Source: Tautonia marina (lineage in GTDB: Bacteria; Planctomycetota; Planctomycetia; Isosphaerales; Isosphaeraceae). From it: 64,000 nucleotides of DNA. The notes under the pieces are model-generated. The model had not been told where the DNA came from. It made no database searches and saw nothing but the letters and a program-made list of their open reading frames with translations. Position 1 is the first letter of the stretch. Each line of letters begins with the position of its first letter. Made by a program: the position numbers and the translations under genes. The stretch spans positions 62,001-126,000 of the forward strand of contig NZ_WEZF01000017.1 of NCBI RefSeq assembly GCF_009177065.1. The letters run 5' to 3'. This document shows positions 18,463 to 27,696 of the stretch, in pieces.

Positions 18463-19872
18463 TCAGTCGGCGGTAATCCGGGCTTCAAGCTGGTTCGGCA
18501 CTGGCTCGACGGAGGCCCGGTGCGCGTCGGCCAGGGCCTGGATGGTGGCAAGGACTTCGGGGTGGTCGGCGGAGACGTCAAACCGCTCGGAGGGGTCATG
18601 CTCCAGGTGGAAGAGCAAGGGTGGGTCGTGCTCGATCCGGTTGGTGTCCCGGCCGTAGGGCTCCTGGGTGATGAAGTGGGCCTTGTAGGGGCCGAGCCGG
18701 ACGGCGTAAAGCTCGGTCCCCCGGTAGTAGAACATTGAGTCTCGGGGGCTGGGTCCGGCGCCGAACAGAGCCGGACGGAGGTCAACCCCGTCGAGCACTC
18801 GGTCGCTCGGTGGCTCGCCCCCGGCCAGCCGGACGGCGGTCGGAAGGAGGTCCATCGTCGAGCCAAGGTCCGGGACGACCTGACCGGTGGGGATCGTGCC
18901 GGGCCACCAGGCGAGGAAGGGCTCGCGCATCCCCCCTTCCCAGGTGCTTCCCTTGCCGTTGCGAAGCAGGCCGGCCGATCCCCCTTGCTGGTCGTAGGTC
19001 AGCCAGGGGCCATTGTCGCTGGTAAAAACGACAAGGGTTTCCTCGGCGATGCCCAGCTCCCGGATCGTGTCGAGGATCTGGCCGACCGACCAATCAATTT
19101 CCTCGATCACGTCGCCGTACAGGCCCCGGCGGCTGGCATCGACGAACGCCTCGGATCGAAAGAGCGGCACATGGGGCATCGAGTGGGCGAGGTAAAGAAA
19201 GAACGGTTGATCCCCCTGGGCATGGTCGCGGATGAAGCGGAGGGATTGCTCGGTGTAGCGTCGGGTGAGTGTTCGTTGATCGGTGGGGCGTTCAATGATC
19301 CGGGTGTCTTGAAGCAGGGGGACGTTGAAGTACTCGATCTCCGGCTCGGTGATCGCCACGCGGCCCTCGGGGGCCGATGCGACGCGGTCCATGTCGTTGC
19401 TGTAGGGGATGCCGTAGTACGAGTCGAAGCCGTGGTTCGTGGGGAGGAACTCGGCCAGGTGACCAAGGTGCCATTTCCCGACCATCGCAGTGGCGTAGCC
19501 GAGGTCCTTGAGGGCCTCAGCTAGGGTGATCTCACTGGCGGGGAGCCCGCCGGCGGAGTCGGGGAACAGGACCCGTCGACGCGTGTTGCACATCCCCGAT
19601 CGGATGGGCAGACGGCCGGTCATCAGGGCGGCCCGGCTGGGGGTACAGACGCTCGCCCCCACGTAGAACTGCGTCCAGCGCTGGCCTTCGGCGGCCATCC
19701 GGTCGAGGTTGGGAGTGGCAATCGTCGGGTGCCCGTAGCAGGAGAGATCGCCGTAACCGAGGTCGTCGGTGAAGATCACCACGAGGTTCGGCCGGGGAGC
19801 GTCGTTGTCCTTCTCAATGGTGGGGGCCGTCGCCAGCATCGGCAGGAGGGAAAGCAGCAGAGGTGCGATCAT
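18463..19872 (-). CDS. Secreted arylsulfatase (type I, formylglycine)
   Basis: A 469-residue sulfatase that hydrolyses sulfate esters, probably from sulfated polysaccharides. A signal peptide covers about residues 1-20. Metal ligands appear in IFTDDLGYGD (Asp36, Asp37). The active-site motif is Cys76-Thr-Pro-Ser-Arg80, with Cys76 expected to be converted to formylglycine, followed by AALMTGR. Further family motifs are VGKWHLGH and FTSDNGPWLTY. The ATG has AGGAG 10 nt upstream. No sulfatase-modifying enzyme gene is present in the window. A second, partial sulfatase lies at the right edge. Confidence 0.93.
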   Translation of the reverse strand: MIAPLLLSLLPMLATAPTIEKDNDAPRPNLVVIFTDDLGYGDLSCYGHPTIATPNLDRMAAEGQRWTQFYVGASVCTPSRAALMTGRLPIRSGMCNTRRRVLFPDSAGGLPASEITLAEALKDLGYATAMVGKWHLGHLAEFLPTNHGFDSYYGIPYSNDMDRVASAPEGRVAITEPEIEYFNVPLLQDTRIIERPTDQRTLTRRYTEQSLRFIRDHAQGDQPFFLYLAHSMPHVPLFRSEAFVDASRRGLYGDVIEEIDWSVGQILDTIRELGIAEETLVVFTSDNGPWLTYDQQGGSAGLLRNGKGSTWEGGMREPFLAWWPGTIPTGQVVPDLGSTMDLLPTAVRLAGGEPPSDRVLDGVDLRPALFGAGPSPRDSMFYYRGTELYAVRLGPYKAHFITQEPYGRDTNRIEHDPPLLFHLEHDPSERFDVSADHPEVLATIQALADAHRASVEPVPNQLEARITAD

Positions 19873-19980
19873 CGAGAGAAACTCCTGGCGTCGGGAGGTC
19901 GATCGGTTCGGGTGCCCACCATATCCGATCCGATTGCACCGGTCACCGGGGGCGCACCGAGGGGCTCGATTGCACGGCCT

Positions 19981-20072
19981 GGTGCGCTTCGGTGCGCTCC
20001 GGACCAGAGCAGGTTATCCCTTGATCATCAACAGGTTATGACAATGGCCGACCGTTCGTTTCGGGAAAACGG
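19981..20072. repeat. Spaced repeat pair, copy 1
   Basis: Motif A, GGTGCGCTTCGGTGCGCT (19981-19998), is itself two GGTGCGCT octamers with a 10-bp period. Motif B, TTCGTTTCGGGAAAACGG, is at 20055-20072. The 56 bp between them are not conserved in copy 2. Confidence 0.85.
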
Positions 20073-20229
20073 CCTGATCTGGTTGGGGGAAGGAATCCGA
20101 GTGCGGCACAGGAATCCACGGAGGGTTCCGCCCAACGGGCGCTCGCAGGTCGAGGCGTGGTGACCGATCCGAGCTTGGTCCCGTCGAGGTGGTTCGGTGC
20201 GCGGTGAGGTGCGCTCGGAGATTCCCAGC

Positions 20230-20320
20230 GGTGCGCTTCGGTGCGCTGACAAACCGTGACGGAACCACTTGAAGGGAAAGGGTTTTCTGATCGAGGCGGA
20301 AGTTCGTTTCGGGAAAACGG
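20230..20320. repeat. Spaced repeat pair, copy 2
   Basis: Motif A recurs identically at 20230-20247 and motif B at 20303-20320, separated by 55 bp of unrelated sequence. The two copies are offset by 248-249 bp. Two further octamers, GGTGCGCG (20196-20203) and GGTGCGCT (20208-20215), lie just upstream of this copy. Confidence 0.85.
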
Positions 20321-20659
20321 GTGTCTCACACCGGGAACAATCGGGGGATGCGGTTTGGGAACGTCTGAGCAGGGCAGGATCGAGGAGCAAGGCCGGAATT
20401 TCAAAGAGCGAAGGCCGGAAGAAGGTTTTCCGGTCGGCGAGGGAAATCGCGTCTCCCTTATCATCGAGATTTGAGGCAGGGACACTCACAGGAAATGGGG
20501 ACGGAGGAAGAACGCCGCGTGGTACGGCGTTCGGGACGTGATCCAAAGCGTCAGGGTCGCCTGGCGGCATGCGACCCGGCGGACCTGACGATACGAGCGC
20601 GGACCGGCGAATCGGTTGGATTGGAAGCGGTGATCCTTCCAGGACGATTGAGCGCGGGC

Positions 20660-21532
20660 TCAGGCTTCGAAGGTCGAGAGACCGCCGTTCTTGAGCAGGG
20701 AACTATCGAGGTTCATTTCTTGAACGACGGCATCGAGACGCTGGCTGACCTCGTACATGGTCTCGGGACGTTTGGGGGGGTCGCTCTGGAGACAGGCGAC
20801 GAGCAGGCTATTGAGCGAGGCGGAGATGGCCGGGTTCAGGCGGGTCGGCAGGGTGATCTTCTCCACGTCTCCCTTGGCTCGACCGCCGATGTTGGCAGGC
20901 TGGCCGGTCATGAGGTGGTACATCAGGGCACCGAGGGCGTAGATGTCGGAGCGATCGCCGAGGATCTTGCCGCGGATTTGCTCGGGAGCCTGATAGAGAC
21001 GGGTTCCCTTGTACTGCTCTCGGAGCGGGCCGGGAACGAGGGTCAGACCGTAGCCGAGAATCTTGACCTCGCCGGCCTTGGTGAGCATGACGTGTTTCGG
21101 GGAGAGGTCGCCGTGGCGAACCCCTCGCCGGTGCATGTGGGCCAGACCGGCGGCAACCTTCTGGAAGATGAGAACAAGTTGATCGAGGGAGAGGTCTTCG
21201 AGCTGATCGAGCGACTTGCCGGGAACGTACTCCATGAGCAGCTCGCCGCGATCGGTGCGGAACCACTTCTTCCGGGTCTGGAAGTCGTGGTATTTCATCG
21301 GGACCGGGTGGCCGAGCTTGGCCGATGCCTCGCAGGCCGCTTTGGCCAGGGCAAGGTGGACGTCGGACGACTCATCTTCGCGCTTGATAACCTTCAACGC
21401 GTAGCGTCGCCCGAGTTGACCCTGGTCGGCGATCAGCATGACGGTGCCGGTGTCATCGGTATTGACGATCGACTCGACAAGATACTTCATGCCCGAGAGT
21501 TGTGGACGATCATCGCTCGATGCCCCAGACAT
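20660..21532 (-). CDS. Kinase-fold protein, predicted pseudokinase
   Basis: A 290-residue soluble protein with a Ser/Thr kinase fold and little else. The beta-3 lysine is kept (YALKVIK, Lys47) and the APE motif is present (182-184). The catalytic loop reads HGDLSPKH (140-147) in place of HRDLKPxN, keeping the Asp but losing the Lys and Asn. The DFG motif is replaced by GYG (160-162), removing the metal-binding Asp, and the glycine loop is not recognisable. It is therefore probably catalytically dead or very weak and may act as a scaffold. The ATG at 21532 has GGAGG 9 nt upstream. It is divergent from the CNNM transporter gene. Confidence 0.8.
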   Translation of the reverse strand: MSGASSDDRPQLSGMKYLVESIVNTDDTGTVMLIADQGQLGRRYALKVIKREDESSDVHLALAKAACEASAKLGHPVPMKYHDFQTRKKWFRTDRGELLMEYVPGKSLDQLEDLSLDQLVLIFQKVAAGLAHMHRRGVRHGDLSPKHVMLTKAGEVKILGYGLTLVPGPLREQYKGTRLYQAPEQIRGKILGDRSDIYALGALMYHLMTGQPANIGGRAKGDVEKITLPTRLNPAISASLNSLLVACLQSDPPKRPETMYEVSQRLDAVVQEMNLDSSLLKNGGLSTFEA

Positions 21533-21959
21533 GCGCAGATTCCTCCCAGGTCGGGCAGTCAGACGAGTGAGTTGAGGCACCATCACCTCGGCCTCAGACG
21601 GCACCCTTTGATCTTACCGATGGAATGGACCAACGCCAGCGGTCGCCGGGGCACGACTTTATAGAGACTTCCCTGGTTTGAGTTGGGGGCGTTTCTGGAA
21701 AGACGCCAAGGGGCTGACGGCGCGCGACGAGATGATCCTTTGGCAGACACCGCCAATTGTCGGCCCGGAATCCATTGCGAACCAACGAGTTCTACCAGCC
21801 ACCCCTCCTGGAAAGGTCCAAAAAGGGCTCGGCTTGCGTTGTGCCAGAACAGACTCGAAACTGGCGTTTCTTTCACATCGCCCTGGGGCACCTGGGGACA
21901 AGCTCTCGACACCACGAGCCTCGGCGACTCCAGACGGCGCCGGGTTGGGGAATTCTCGG
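21533..21959. other. Divergent intergenic region, 427 bp
   Basis: This lies between the pseudokinase (-) and the CNNM-type transporter (+) and should contain both promoters. No gene, repeat or known operator was recognised. Confidence 0.5.
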
Positions 21960-23216
21960 ATGATCGTCTTGATTGTGAGCGTGGTCGCGGCCCTCTCGAT
22001 TTCTGCACTCTGCTCGCTGCTGGAGGCTTCGCTGCTGAGCCTGACACCCAGCCAGGTCGGCGAGGTCGCGCAGCGTCATCCGGCCTCGGGTGAGCTGTGG
22101 CGGCGCTTCAAGGCCGATGTGCAACGACCCATCGCCGTCATTCTGATCCTGAACACTGCGGCCCACACCATCGGAGCGACAATCGCCGGAGCCGAATTCG
22201 AAGAACAGTTCGGTGAGGGAGGCATCATCTACTTCTCCATCCTGTTCACCTTCTTGATGCTACAGTTCACCGAGATCCTGCCCAAGACCATGGGAGTGCG
22301 TTATAACCGGCAGCTCGCTCCCTGGATCGCCCAACCGCTTGCGATCCTGATCAAGGTACTCTCGCCGATCCTCTGGCTGATCCACTTCATCAATCGACCC
22401 TTCCAGCCCCGACGCGAGAAGGGGAAGCCCGACGCCACGATCGAGGAAATCGCGGCACTGGCGGGGCTGGCCAGGCTGTCGAATCTGATCGGCTCGCACC
22501 AGGAACGGATCATCAAGGAAACCACCCGGCTGACGACGAAGCGCGTGGAACATCTGATGATTCCGGTCGAGGATGTCGCCTTCCTGTCGACCGAACAAAC
22601 GGTCGACGAGGCGATCGGGGTGGCCCAGGCGACCCCGCATACCCGGTTTCCCGTCTGCGAGGAAAGCGACGTCGATCGTGTGATCGGCTACGTCAACTTC
22701 AAGGATCTCATCACGCATTCCCGGAGCGGGTACGAAGTCGGAAGCCTGCGCGAGATTATCCGGCCGATGCACGTCACCAGCCCGGAGGAACAGGCCTCGG
22801 ATCTGCTGAAGGTGTATGTGGAGCAGCATGTCCATATCGCCATTGTCCGAGACGACGGCGGCAAGACGCTGGGCCTCATTACGCTGGAGGACATCATCGA
22901 GGAACTCGTTGGCGAGTTGGAGGACGAGTATCCGGTGGTCAGCATGCCCCGGATGATCCAGGCTCGGGGGGACGGGGCATGGGTCGTCGGCGGCGGTGTG
23001 ACCGTGGGAGAATTGGGGGATCGTCTGGGCAAGACGCTCTCGGACTCCGAGGTCACGGTCTCGAACTGGCTGGCGCAACGGCTCAGTCATCCGCCCCGGC
23101 CCGGCGAGACGTACCGCGAAGGGGGCTTGCACTTCGCTGTCCGTCGGATTCGTCGGGGACAGGTCTTCGAGGTGCTGGTTCAGTCCGACACCACCGAAGA
23201 TCGCACGACCCCGTGA
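21960..23216 (+). CDS. CNNM/HlyC-CorC family protein (DUF21-CBS-transporter-associated domain)
   Basis: A 418-residue membrane protein of the hemolysin C/CorC/CNNM family, which are cation (often magnesium or cobalt) transporters or efflux regulators. The DUF21 membrane domain spans about 1-170 and starts with VLIVSVVAALSISALCSLLEA; LEASLLSLTPSQV is typical. Two CBS domains follow (about 190-320: TTKRVEHLMIPVEDV, TLGLITLEDIIEELVGE). The C terminus carries the CorC_HlyC domain (DGAWVVGGGVTVGEL). The start at ATG 21960 gives the normal family length; the ribosome site is weak. It is divergent from the pseudokinase gene. Confidence 0.88.
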   Translation: MIVLIVSVVAALSISALCSLLEASLLSLTPSQVGEVAQRHPASGELWRRFKADVQRPIAVILILNTAAHTIGATIAGAEFEEQFGEGGIIYFSILFTFLMLQFTEILPKTMGVRYNRQLAPWIAQPLAILIKVLSPILWLIHFINRPFQPRREKGKPDATIEEIAALAGLARLSNLIGSHQERIIKETTRLTTKRVEHLMIPVEDVAFLSTEQTVDEAIGVAQATPHTRFPVCEESDVDRVIGYVNFKDLITHSRSGYEVGSLREIIRPMHVTSPEEQASDLLKVYVEQHVHIAIVRDDGGKTLGLITLEDIIEELVGELEDEYPVVSMPRMIQARGDGAWVVGGGVTVGELGDRLGKTLSDSEVTVSNWLAQRLSHPPRPGETYREGGLHFAVRRIRRGQVFEVLVQSDTTEDRTTP

Positions 23217-23837
23217 TTGGCATCGGGGATAACGGCTCGGGGCAACGACGTTACGGGGCGGCCGAGGAGTGTCGGCTCGGGGACCAAGGAGGTCAACCAA
23301 GGCCGCCGGGAGATGCGGAAAGCCCCGGAGGACAGCCTCCTGGGAATCGATGGGCAGCACGCGGCGGGGTTTTGCCTCGGTCGTAGACGACAGGTCGGGA
23401 AGGTCACGATGGAATTGCCCAAGGCCAGCCATTGCCGGCGCGGCGGGGCCTTGCGATCGGCTCGAAGCGGCCCTAGATTGGCCTGTTCGCGGGGGCCAAT
23501 TGCCGGGCCTTCGCCGGTGGGGAAGGTCACTCTCGAACTTCCAGAGCGTTCCGGAGGTCAGGCGGATCTTGGGGAAAACCAAGAGGCCGGTCCTGAGGTC
23601 GCCCCGACAACGCCGGTGGGTGGTCCTAGCGCCATCATCGGCAGAGGCATTGGGCCTCGTCGCGTCCGACCCGTGCCGGTCGAGCCTCGTGTTGCGGCGC
23701 GAGCGAGCGGGACCGACCGGTGATTGGGCCTCGAGAGGTCCCGGGGCTGCCATCCTCTACAACGCTCCGTTGCTCCGAACCAATTCGATTCGATCCGACG
23801 ATCGACCGACCGATCGACCGACGAAAGGGTGCCGAAC
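23217..23837. other. Intergenic gap, 621 bp
   Basis: No gene was recognised. GGGAAGGTCAC occurs twice (23398-23408 and 23520-23530). Just before the next gene there is a tandem 12-mer, GATCGACCGACC/GATCGACCGACG (23800-23823). The region should hold the promoter of the following oxidoreductase. Confidence 0.5.
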
Positions 23838-25004
23838 ATGGGTCGCAAGCTGCGCGTGGGGATGGTGGGGGGCGGTGGCCCGGCGAACTTCTTCGGAGGA
23901 CCGCACCGCCGGGGGATCCTGATCGACAACTCGGCCGAGCTGACGGCCGGCGCTCTGCGGTCGAACCCGGAGGAGGCGATTGCCTCGGCCAAGGAGCTGC
24001 ACTTCACCCGAGGCTACGGCGACTGGCAGACGATGATCGCCGAGGAATCGAAGCGAGACGACGGCATCGATTACGTGACGATCGTTACGCCGAACGACGC
24101 GCACTTCGGCCCGGCCGAGGCGGCGGCGAAGGCCGGAATGGGGGTGCTTTGCGAAAAGCCCCTGGTGATGAACCTCGACGAGGCGAGGCGATTGCATCAG
24201 GCGGTCAAGGCGAGCGGTGTGCCGTTCGTCGTGGCCTACACGTACACGGCCTTCCCGATGGTGATGATGGCCCGGGCGATGGTGGCCGACGGCAAGGTGG
24301 GCGAGGTGCGGAAAGTCGAAGCCTGGTATCCCCAGGGGTGGCTGGCGATCAATCGTGAGGGTACGGCCGATGCGGCCGGGCAGAAGCAGGCGTCGTGGCG
24401 GGTCGATCCGACGAAGTCGGGGGCCTCGGGCTGCGGCGGCGATATCGGCACGCATGCGTATGAATTCGTCCGTTTCGTCGCCGGTCTGACCGCCACGAAG
24501 GTGCAGGCAAGGCTCAAGACGTTCGTGCCCGGCCGCGCGCTCGACGACGACTTCACCGTGCTGGCCGAGTTGAACAATGGCGGAATCGCCACCATTACCG
24601 CCAGCCAGGTGACGATCGGCGCCCAGAACGATAACGGCTTTCGGATCGTCGGTACCCAGGGGACGCTGGAATGGTCGATCACCGACCACAATAACCTGAA
24701 GTATTACCGCGGCGGCGAGCCGGTGCAGATTTATCGGCTCGGCGGCATGTACACGTATTTCCCCTCGACGATCACCCCCTTCATCCGGGTTCCCGAAGGA
24801 CACCCCGAAGGCTTCCACGAGGCGCTGGCCAACCTGCACCGCTGCCTTGAATGGCAGATTCGGGCGAAGCTGGGTGAGGATGCGCCTGAGCACATGCACC
24901 TGCCGGGCATTGCCGACGGTGTCGCGGGCATGGCCTTCATCGAGGCGGCCGTCAAGAGCGGGCAGCAAGATGGGGCGTGGGTCGACGTTGAGCCGGTGGA
25001 ATGA
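23838..25004 (+). CDS. Gfo/Idh/MocA family oxidoreductase (first copy)
   Basis: A 388-residue NAD(P)-dependent sugar or inositol dehydrogenase-like protein. The Rossmann fold opens with LRVGMVGGGGPANFFGG and the family motif EKP lies at 106-108 (LCEKPLVMN). The C-terminal GFO/IDH domain includes SGCGGDIGTHAYEF, containing the DIGxH signature. No signal peptide is present, so it is cytoplasmic. Substrate cannot be assigned; such genes are strongly expanded in Planctomycetota. It is followed 40 bp later by nikR and then by a second, distinct family member. Confidence 0.88.
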   Translation: MGRKLRVGMVGGGGPANFFGGPHRRGILIDNSAELTAGALRSNPEEAIASAKELHFTRGYGDWQTMIAEESKRDDGIDYVTIVTPNDAHFGPAEAAAKAGMGVLCEKPLVMNLDEARRLHQAVKASGVPFVVAYTYTAFPMVMMARAMVADGKVGEVRKVEAWYPQGWLAINREGTADAAGQKQASWRVDPTKSGASGCGGDIGTHAYEFVRFVAGLTATKVQARLKTFVPGRALDDDFTVLAELNNGGIATITASQVTIGAQNDNGFRIVGTQGTLEWSITDHNNLKYYRGGEPVQIYRLGGMYTYFPSTITPFIRVPEGHPEGFHEALANLHRCLEWQIRAKLGEDAPEHMHLPGIADGVAGMAFIEAAVKSGQQDGAWVDVEPVE

Positions 25005-25044
25005 TTCCCCGAGCCCTCTGTTCGACGCGGGCACAGGTGATTGA

Positions 25045-25548
<504 letters not shown>

Positions 25549-25859
25549 GCAAAGGGGCCTGGGATTGATGCGCTCCGGACGGTGGATCGTCGGGGAGCGA
25601 AAAGGCGCATGGCCGTGTGGTATTCAGTGATTGTGAAACATCCATTCAATCGAGCGGTGAAGGAGTGGCGGGGCCTAGGCGGTGGGCGAGCGGTCGGCTA
25701 AGGTGTCGAGAATGGGACGGGCGGCGCGATGCCGCACGAAAAAACCTCCCGCGGCGGCGGCCCAAGGCCCCGTGCGAGCCGTGGGCAGATGTGTTGATCG
25801 AATCGGGCCGGGGGCCAGCGAGCCGCGTTCGGGGTCCGAGGTTTCTGGAGCAAGTGGTC
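25549..25859. other. Intergenic gap, 311 bp
   Basis: No gene or clear terminator was recognised between nikR and the second Gfo/Idh/MocA gene. The upstream extension of the open frame into this region lacks coding character; CTGGAG near 25847 may be the ribosome site of the next gene. Confidence 0.5.
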
Positions 25860-27032
25860 ATGGGTGCCCCAATTTATCTGAAAGATGCGCCAAAAGTCGC
25901 CTTGATCGGCGGTGGGTTCATCGGGCCGGTTCACTGCGAGACGCTCCGTCGGATTGGCGTCCCGGTTGCCGGAGTGCTGGAGATCAACCCTGAGCTGGGG
26001 AAGCGGACGGCCGATCGGCTGGGCATCCCGAAGGTCTTCACCGATCTGGATGAGCTGATGGCTGATCCGGAGATCGGCTCGGTGCATATTGCGTCGCCGA
26101 ACTTTGTGCATTACGAGCAGGCAATGGCGGCCCTTCAGGCGGGCAAGCACGTGCTTTGCGAAAAGCCGCTGGCGCTCACCTCGGCCGAGACGGGAGAGCT
26201 GGCGAAGGCCGCCGCCGATCGGCCGAGGCAGGCCGCCGGTGTGAACTACAACGTGCGGTTTTATCCACTTTGCCACGAGATCAAGGCGCGGATTGCTCGG
26301 GGAGATCTGGGGCAGATTCTCTCGATCACCGGTTCGTACACACAGGATTGGCTCTTGCAGCCGACCGACTACAACTGGCGGGTCGAGCCCGACGGGGCGA
26401 CCAACCTGCGGGCGGTGTCGGACATCGGCACGCACTGGATGGACCTGGCCCAGTTCGTCAGCGGCCTGAAGATCGAGCGGGTCATGGCCGACCTGGCCAT
26501 CTTCCACCCCGAACGCCGCAAGCCGGTTGGCGGATCGGAGACGTTCACCGGATCGGCCGCAGCCGAACGCGCGACCGAGCCCGTCAAGATTCTGACCGAA
26601 GACTATGGCGCGGTCGTGATGCACTGGACGGGAGGAGTCCGCGGGGTCTATCACGTCACCCAGTGCCAGGCCGGTCGGAAGAACCGCCTGTCGCTGGAGA
26701 TCTCGGGGACCGAGGGGTCAATCGTCTGGGATAGTGAGACGCCGAACCGCATGTGGATCGGCCGTCGAGGTCGATCGAGCGAGCTGTTCGAGCGCGATCC
26801 GTCGATCATGGACCCGTCGGCCGAGGCAATCTCGCATTACCCCGGCGGCCATGCGGAAGGCTTCCCGGACGCCTTCAAGCAGCTCGCGCTCTCATTCTAC
26901 GGGTGGATCGCCGGCGGCTCGGCCGGGCCGGCTCCGTTCCCAACGTTCGCCGACGGCCATTACGAAGTGCAGCTCTGCGAGGCAATCGCCCGAAGCGCCA
27001 AGGCCGGAAGCTGGGAGGCGGTGAGCGACTGA
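25860..27032 (+). CDS. Gfo/Idh/MocA family oxidoreductase (second copy)
   Basis: A 390-residue NAD(P)-binding dehydrogenase-like protein. The nucleotide fold is VALIGGGFIGPVHCETL and EKP is at 101-103 (LCEKPLALT). The substrate domain contains AVSDIGTHWMDLAQF, with the DIGxH signature, and a VEPDGATNLRAVSD segment typical of planctomycete copies. It is not a recent duplicate of the first copy, as the two differ through most of their length. It is cytoplasmic; substrate unknown. The ATG at 25860 is chosen for the usual short N terminus. A strong terminator follows. Confidence 0.88.
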   Translation: MGAPIYLKDAPKVALIGGGFIGPVHCETLRRIGVPVAGVLEINPELGKRTADRLGIPKVFTDLDELMADPEIGSVHIASPNFVHYEQAMAALQAGKHVLCEKPLALTSAETGELAKAAADRPRQAAGVNYNVRFYPLCHEIKARIARGDLGQILSITGSYTQDWLLQPTDYNWRVEPDGATNLRAVSDIGTHWMDLAQFVSGLKIERVMADLAIFHPERRKPVGGSETFTGSAAAERATEPVKILTEDYGAVVMHWTGGVRGVYHVTQCQAGRKNRLSLEISGTEGSIVWDSETPNRMWIGRRGRSSELFERDPSIMDPSAEAISHYPGGHAEGFPDAFKQLALSFYGWIAGGSAGPAPFPTFADGHYEVQLCEAIARSAKAGSWEAVSD

Positions 27033-27104
27033 GCCGGCGTTGGTCCCTGGCTGATCGTAGGTCCCGGAGATCGTCCGCGATCGCCGAATCGTTCTGGTGT
27101 CTTG

Positions 27105-27152
27105 CACACGAAGGACAGGCTCCTACCGCTTTAGGGGCCTGTCCTTCGTGTG
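27105..27152 (+). terminator. 16-bp perfect stem terminator
   Basis: CACACGAAGGACAGGC (27105-27120) and its exact complement (27137-27152) enclose a 16-nt loop that can add three more pairs (one G-T). It lies 72 bp after the second Gfo/Idh/MocA stop. No T-run follows, but the stem is very stable. Confidence 0.75.
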
Positions 27153-27696
27153 TTCAGGGAGTGTGAGTGCGAGGGACGAACCCTTAAGCCCTCCGCTCGA
27201 CGGATCTCGGACGCGCTCGATTCGTTTCGTCCCCTCGGACGATCGACCGTACGGGAAAATCGGGCAACTGAGAACCAATGAGATTTTGGGAAGTCTAGTA
27301 AAAATGGAGGATTTCAATGGAGAGGGGTTGCTATTCTTCCCACTTTGCGGATATTAAGCATTCTACCCAAACCAAGTGATTCCTGAAATCCGATCGTCGG
27401 AGCAGGAAATTGGGAAACTCGCGGATGGTTCGATTGCACCGACCGCAAGTGGAACCTATGGTTGGTTGGACCAGTGAACGAGCCTGGAGATTTCTGAATC
27501 GCCCGGGTGGGGATCACTGAGACCAGCCCGTTCTGCGTGGTCGTTTCCGCTTCAGGAGTTCGTGAATCGACTCGGGACTGACGGATTCGCTCCCTCGCGA
27601 TCCGCTCTCTCGGAACCAAGTGCCCTGGGACGCGTCAAGGACGCCGCGATTCCAACGCGACAGCACCATTGATTGCACACCTGGGATTGAACAGTC
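27153..27696. other. Intergenic gap with AT-richer core
   Basis: No gene was recognised in 544 bp. The stretch 27245-27400 is clearly richer in A and T than its surroundings. It includes a weak promoter-like pair TTGCTA (27328-27333) and TATTAA (27352-27357), 18 bp apart, reading toward the subtilase about 340 bp away. Confidence 0.45.

Larger units (their letters stand above)
19873..20659. other. Gap with spaced repeat motifs, no gene recognised
   Basis: This 787-bp stretch has several open frames, but none has a recognisable domain, ribosome site or consistent coding pattern. It holds two copies each of two 18-bp motifs (listed as repeats) and several GGTGCGCT-like octamers. It probably also contains the sulfatase promoter (near 19873-19930). 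Confidence 0.55.

Noticed and set aside
20028-20570. Minus-strand frame in the repeat gap
   Set aside because: It simply reads through the repeated motifs (FPKRT, FSRNE), lacks a ribosome site and shows no family resemblance.
20660-21532. Active Ser/Thr kinase
   Set aside because: The DFG Asp and the catalytic-loop Lys and Asn are missing, so pseudokinase is the better call.
23398-23530. Repeated GGGAAGGTCAC as an operator pair
   Set aside because: Only two 11-bp copies 122 bp apart with weak flanking similarity; too little to call a regulatory site.
23217-23723. Possible 168-aa protein with two VGKVTxELP segments
   Set aside because: No ribosome site, no known fold, and it ends inside the promoter region of the next gene; the similarity reflects the short DNA repeat.
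22260-23753. Long minus-strand open frame opposite the CNNM-type gene
   Set aside because: The plus strand encodes complete DUF21, CBS and CorC_HlyC domains; the antisense product is low-complexity.
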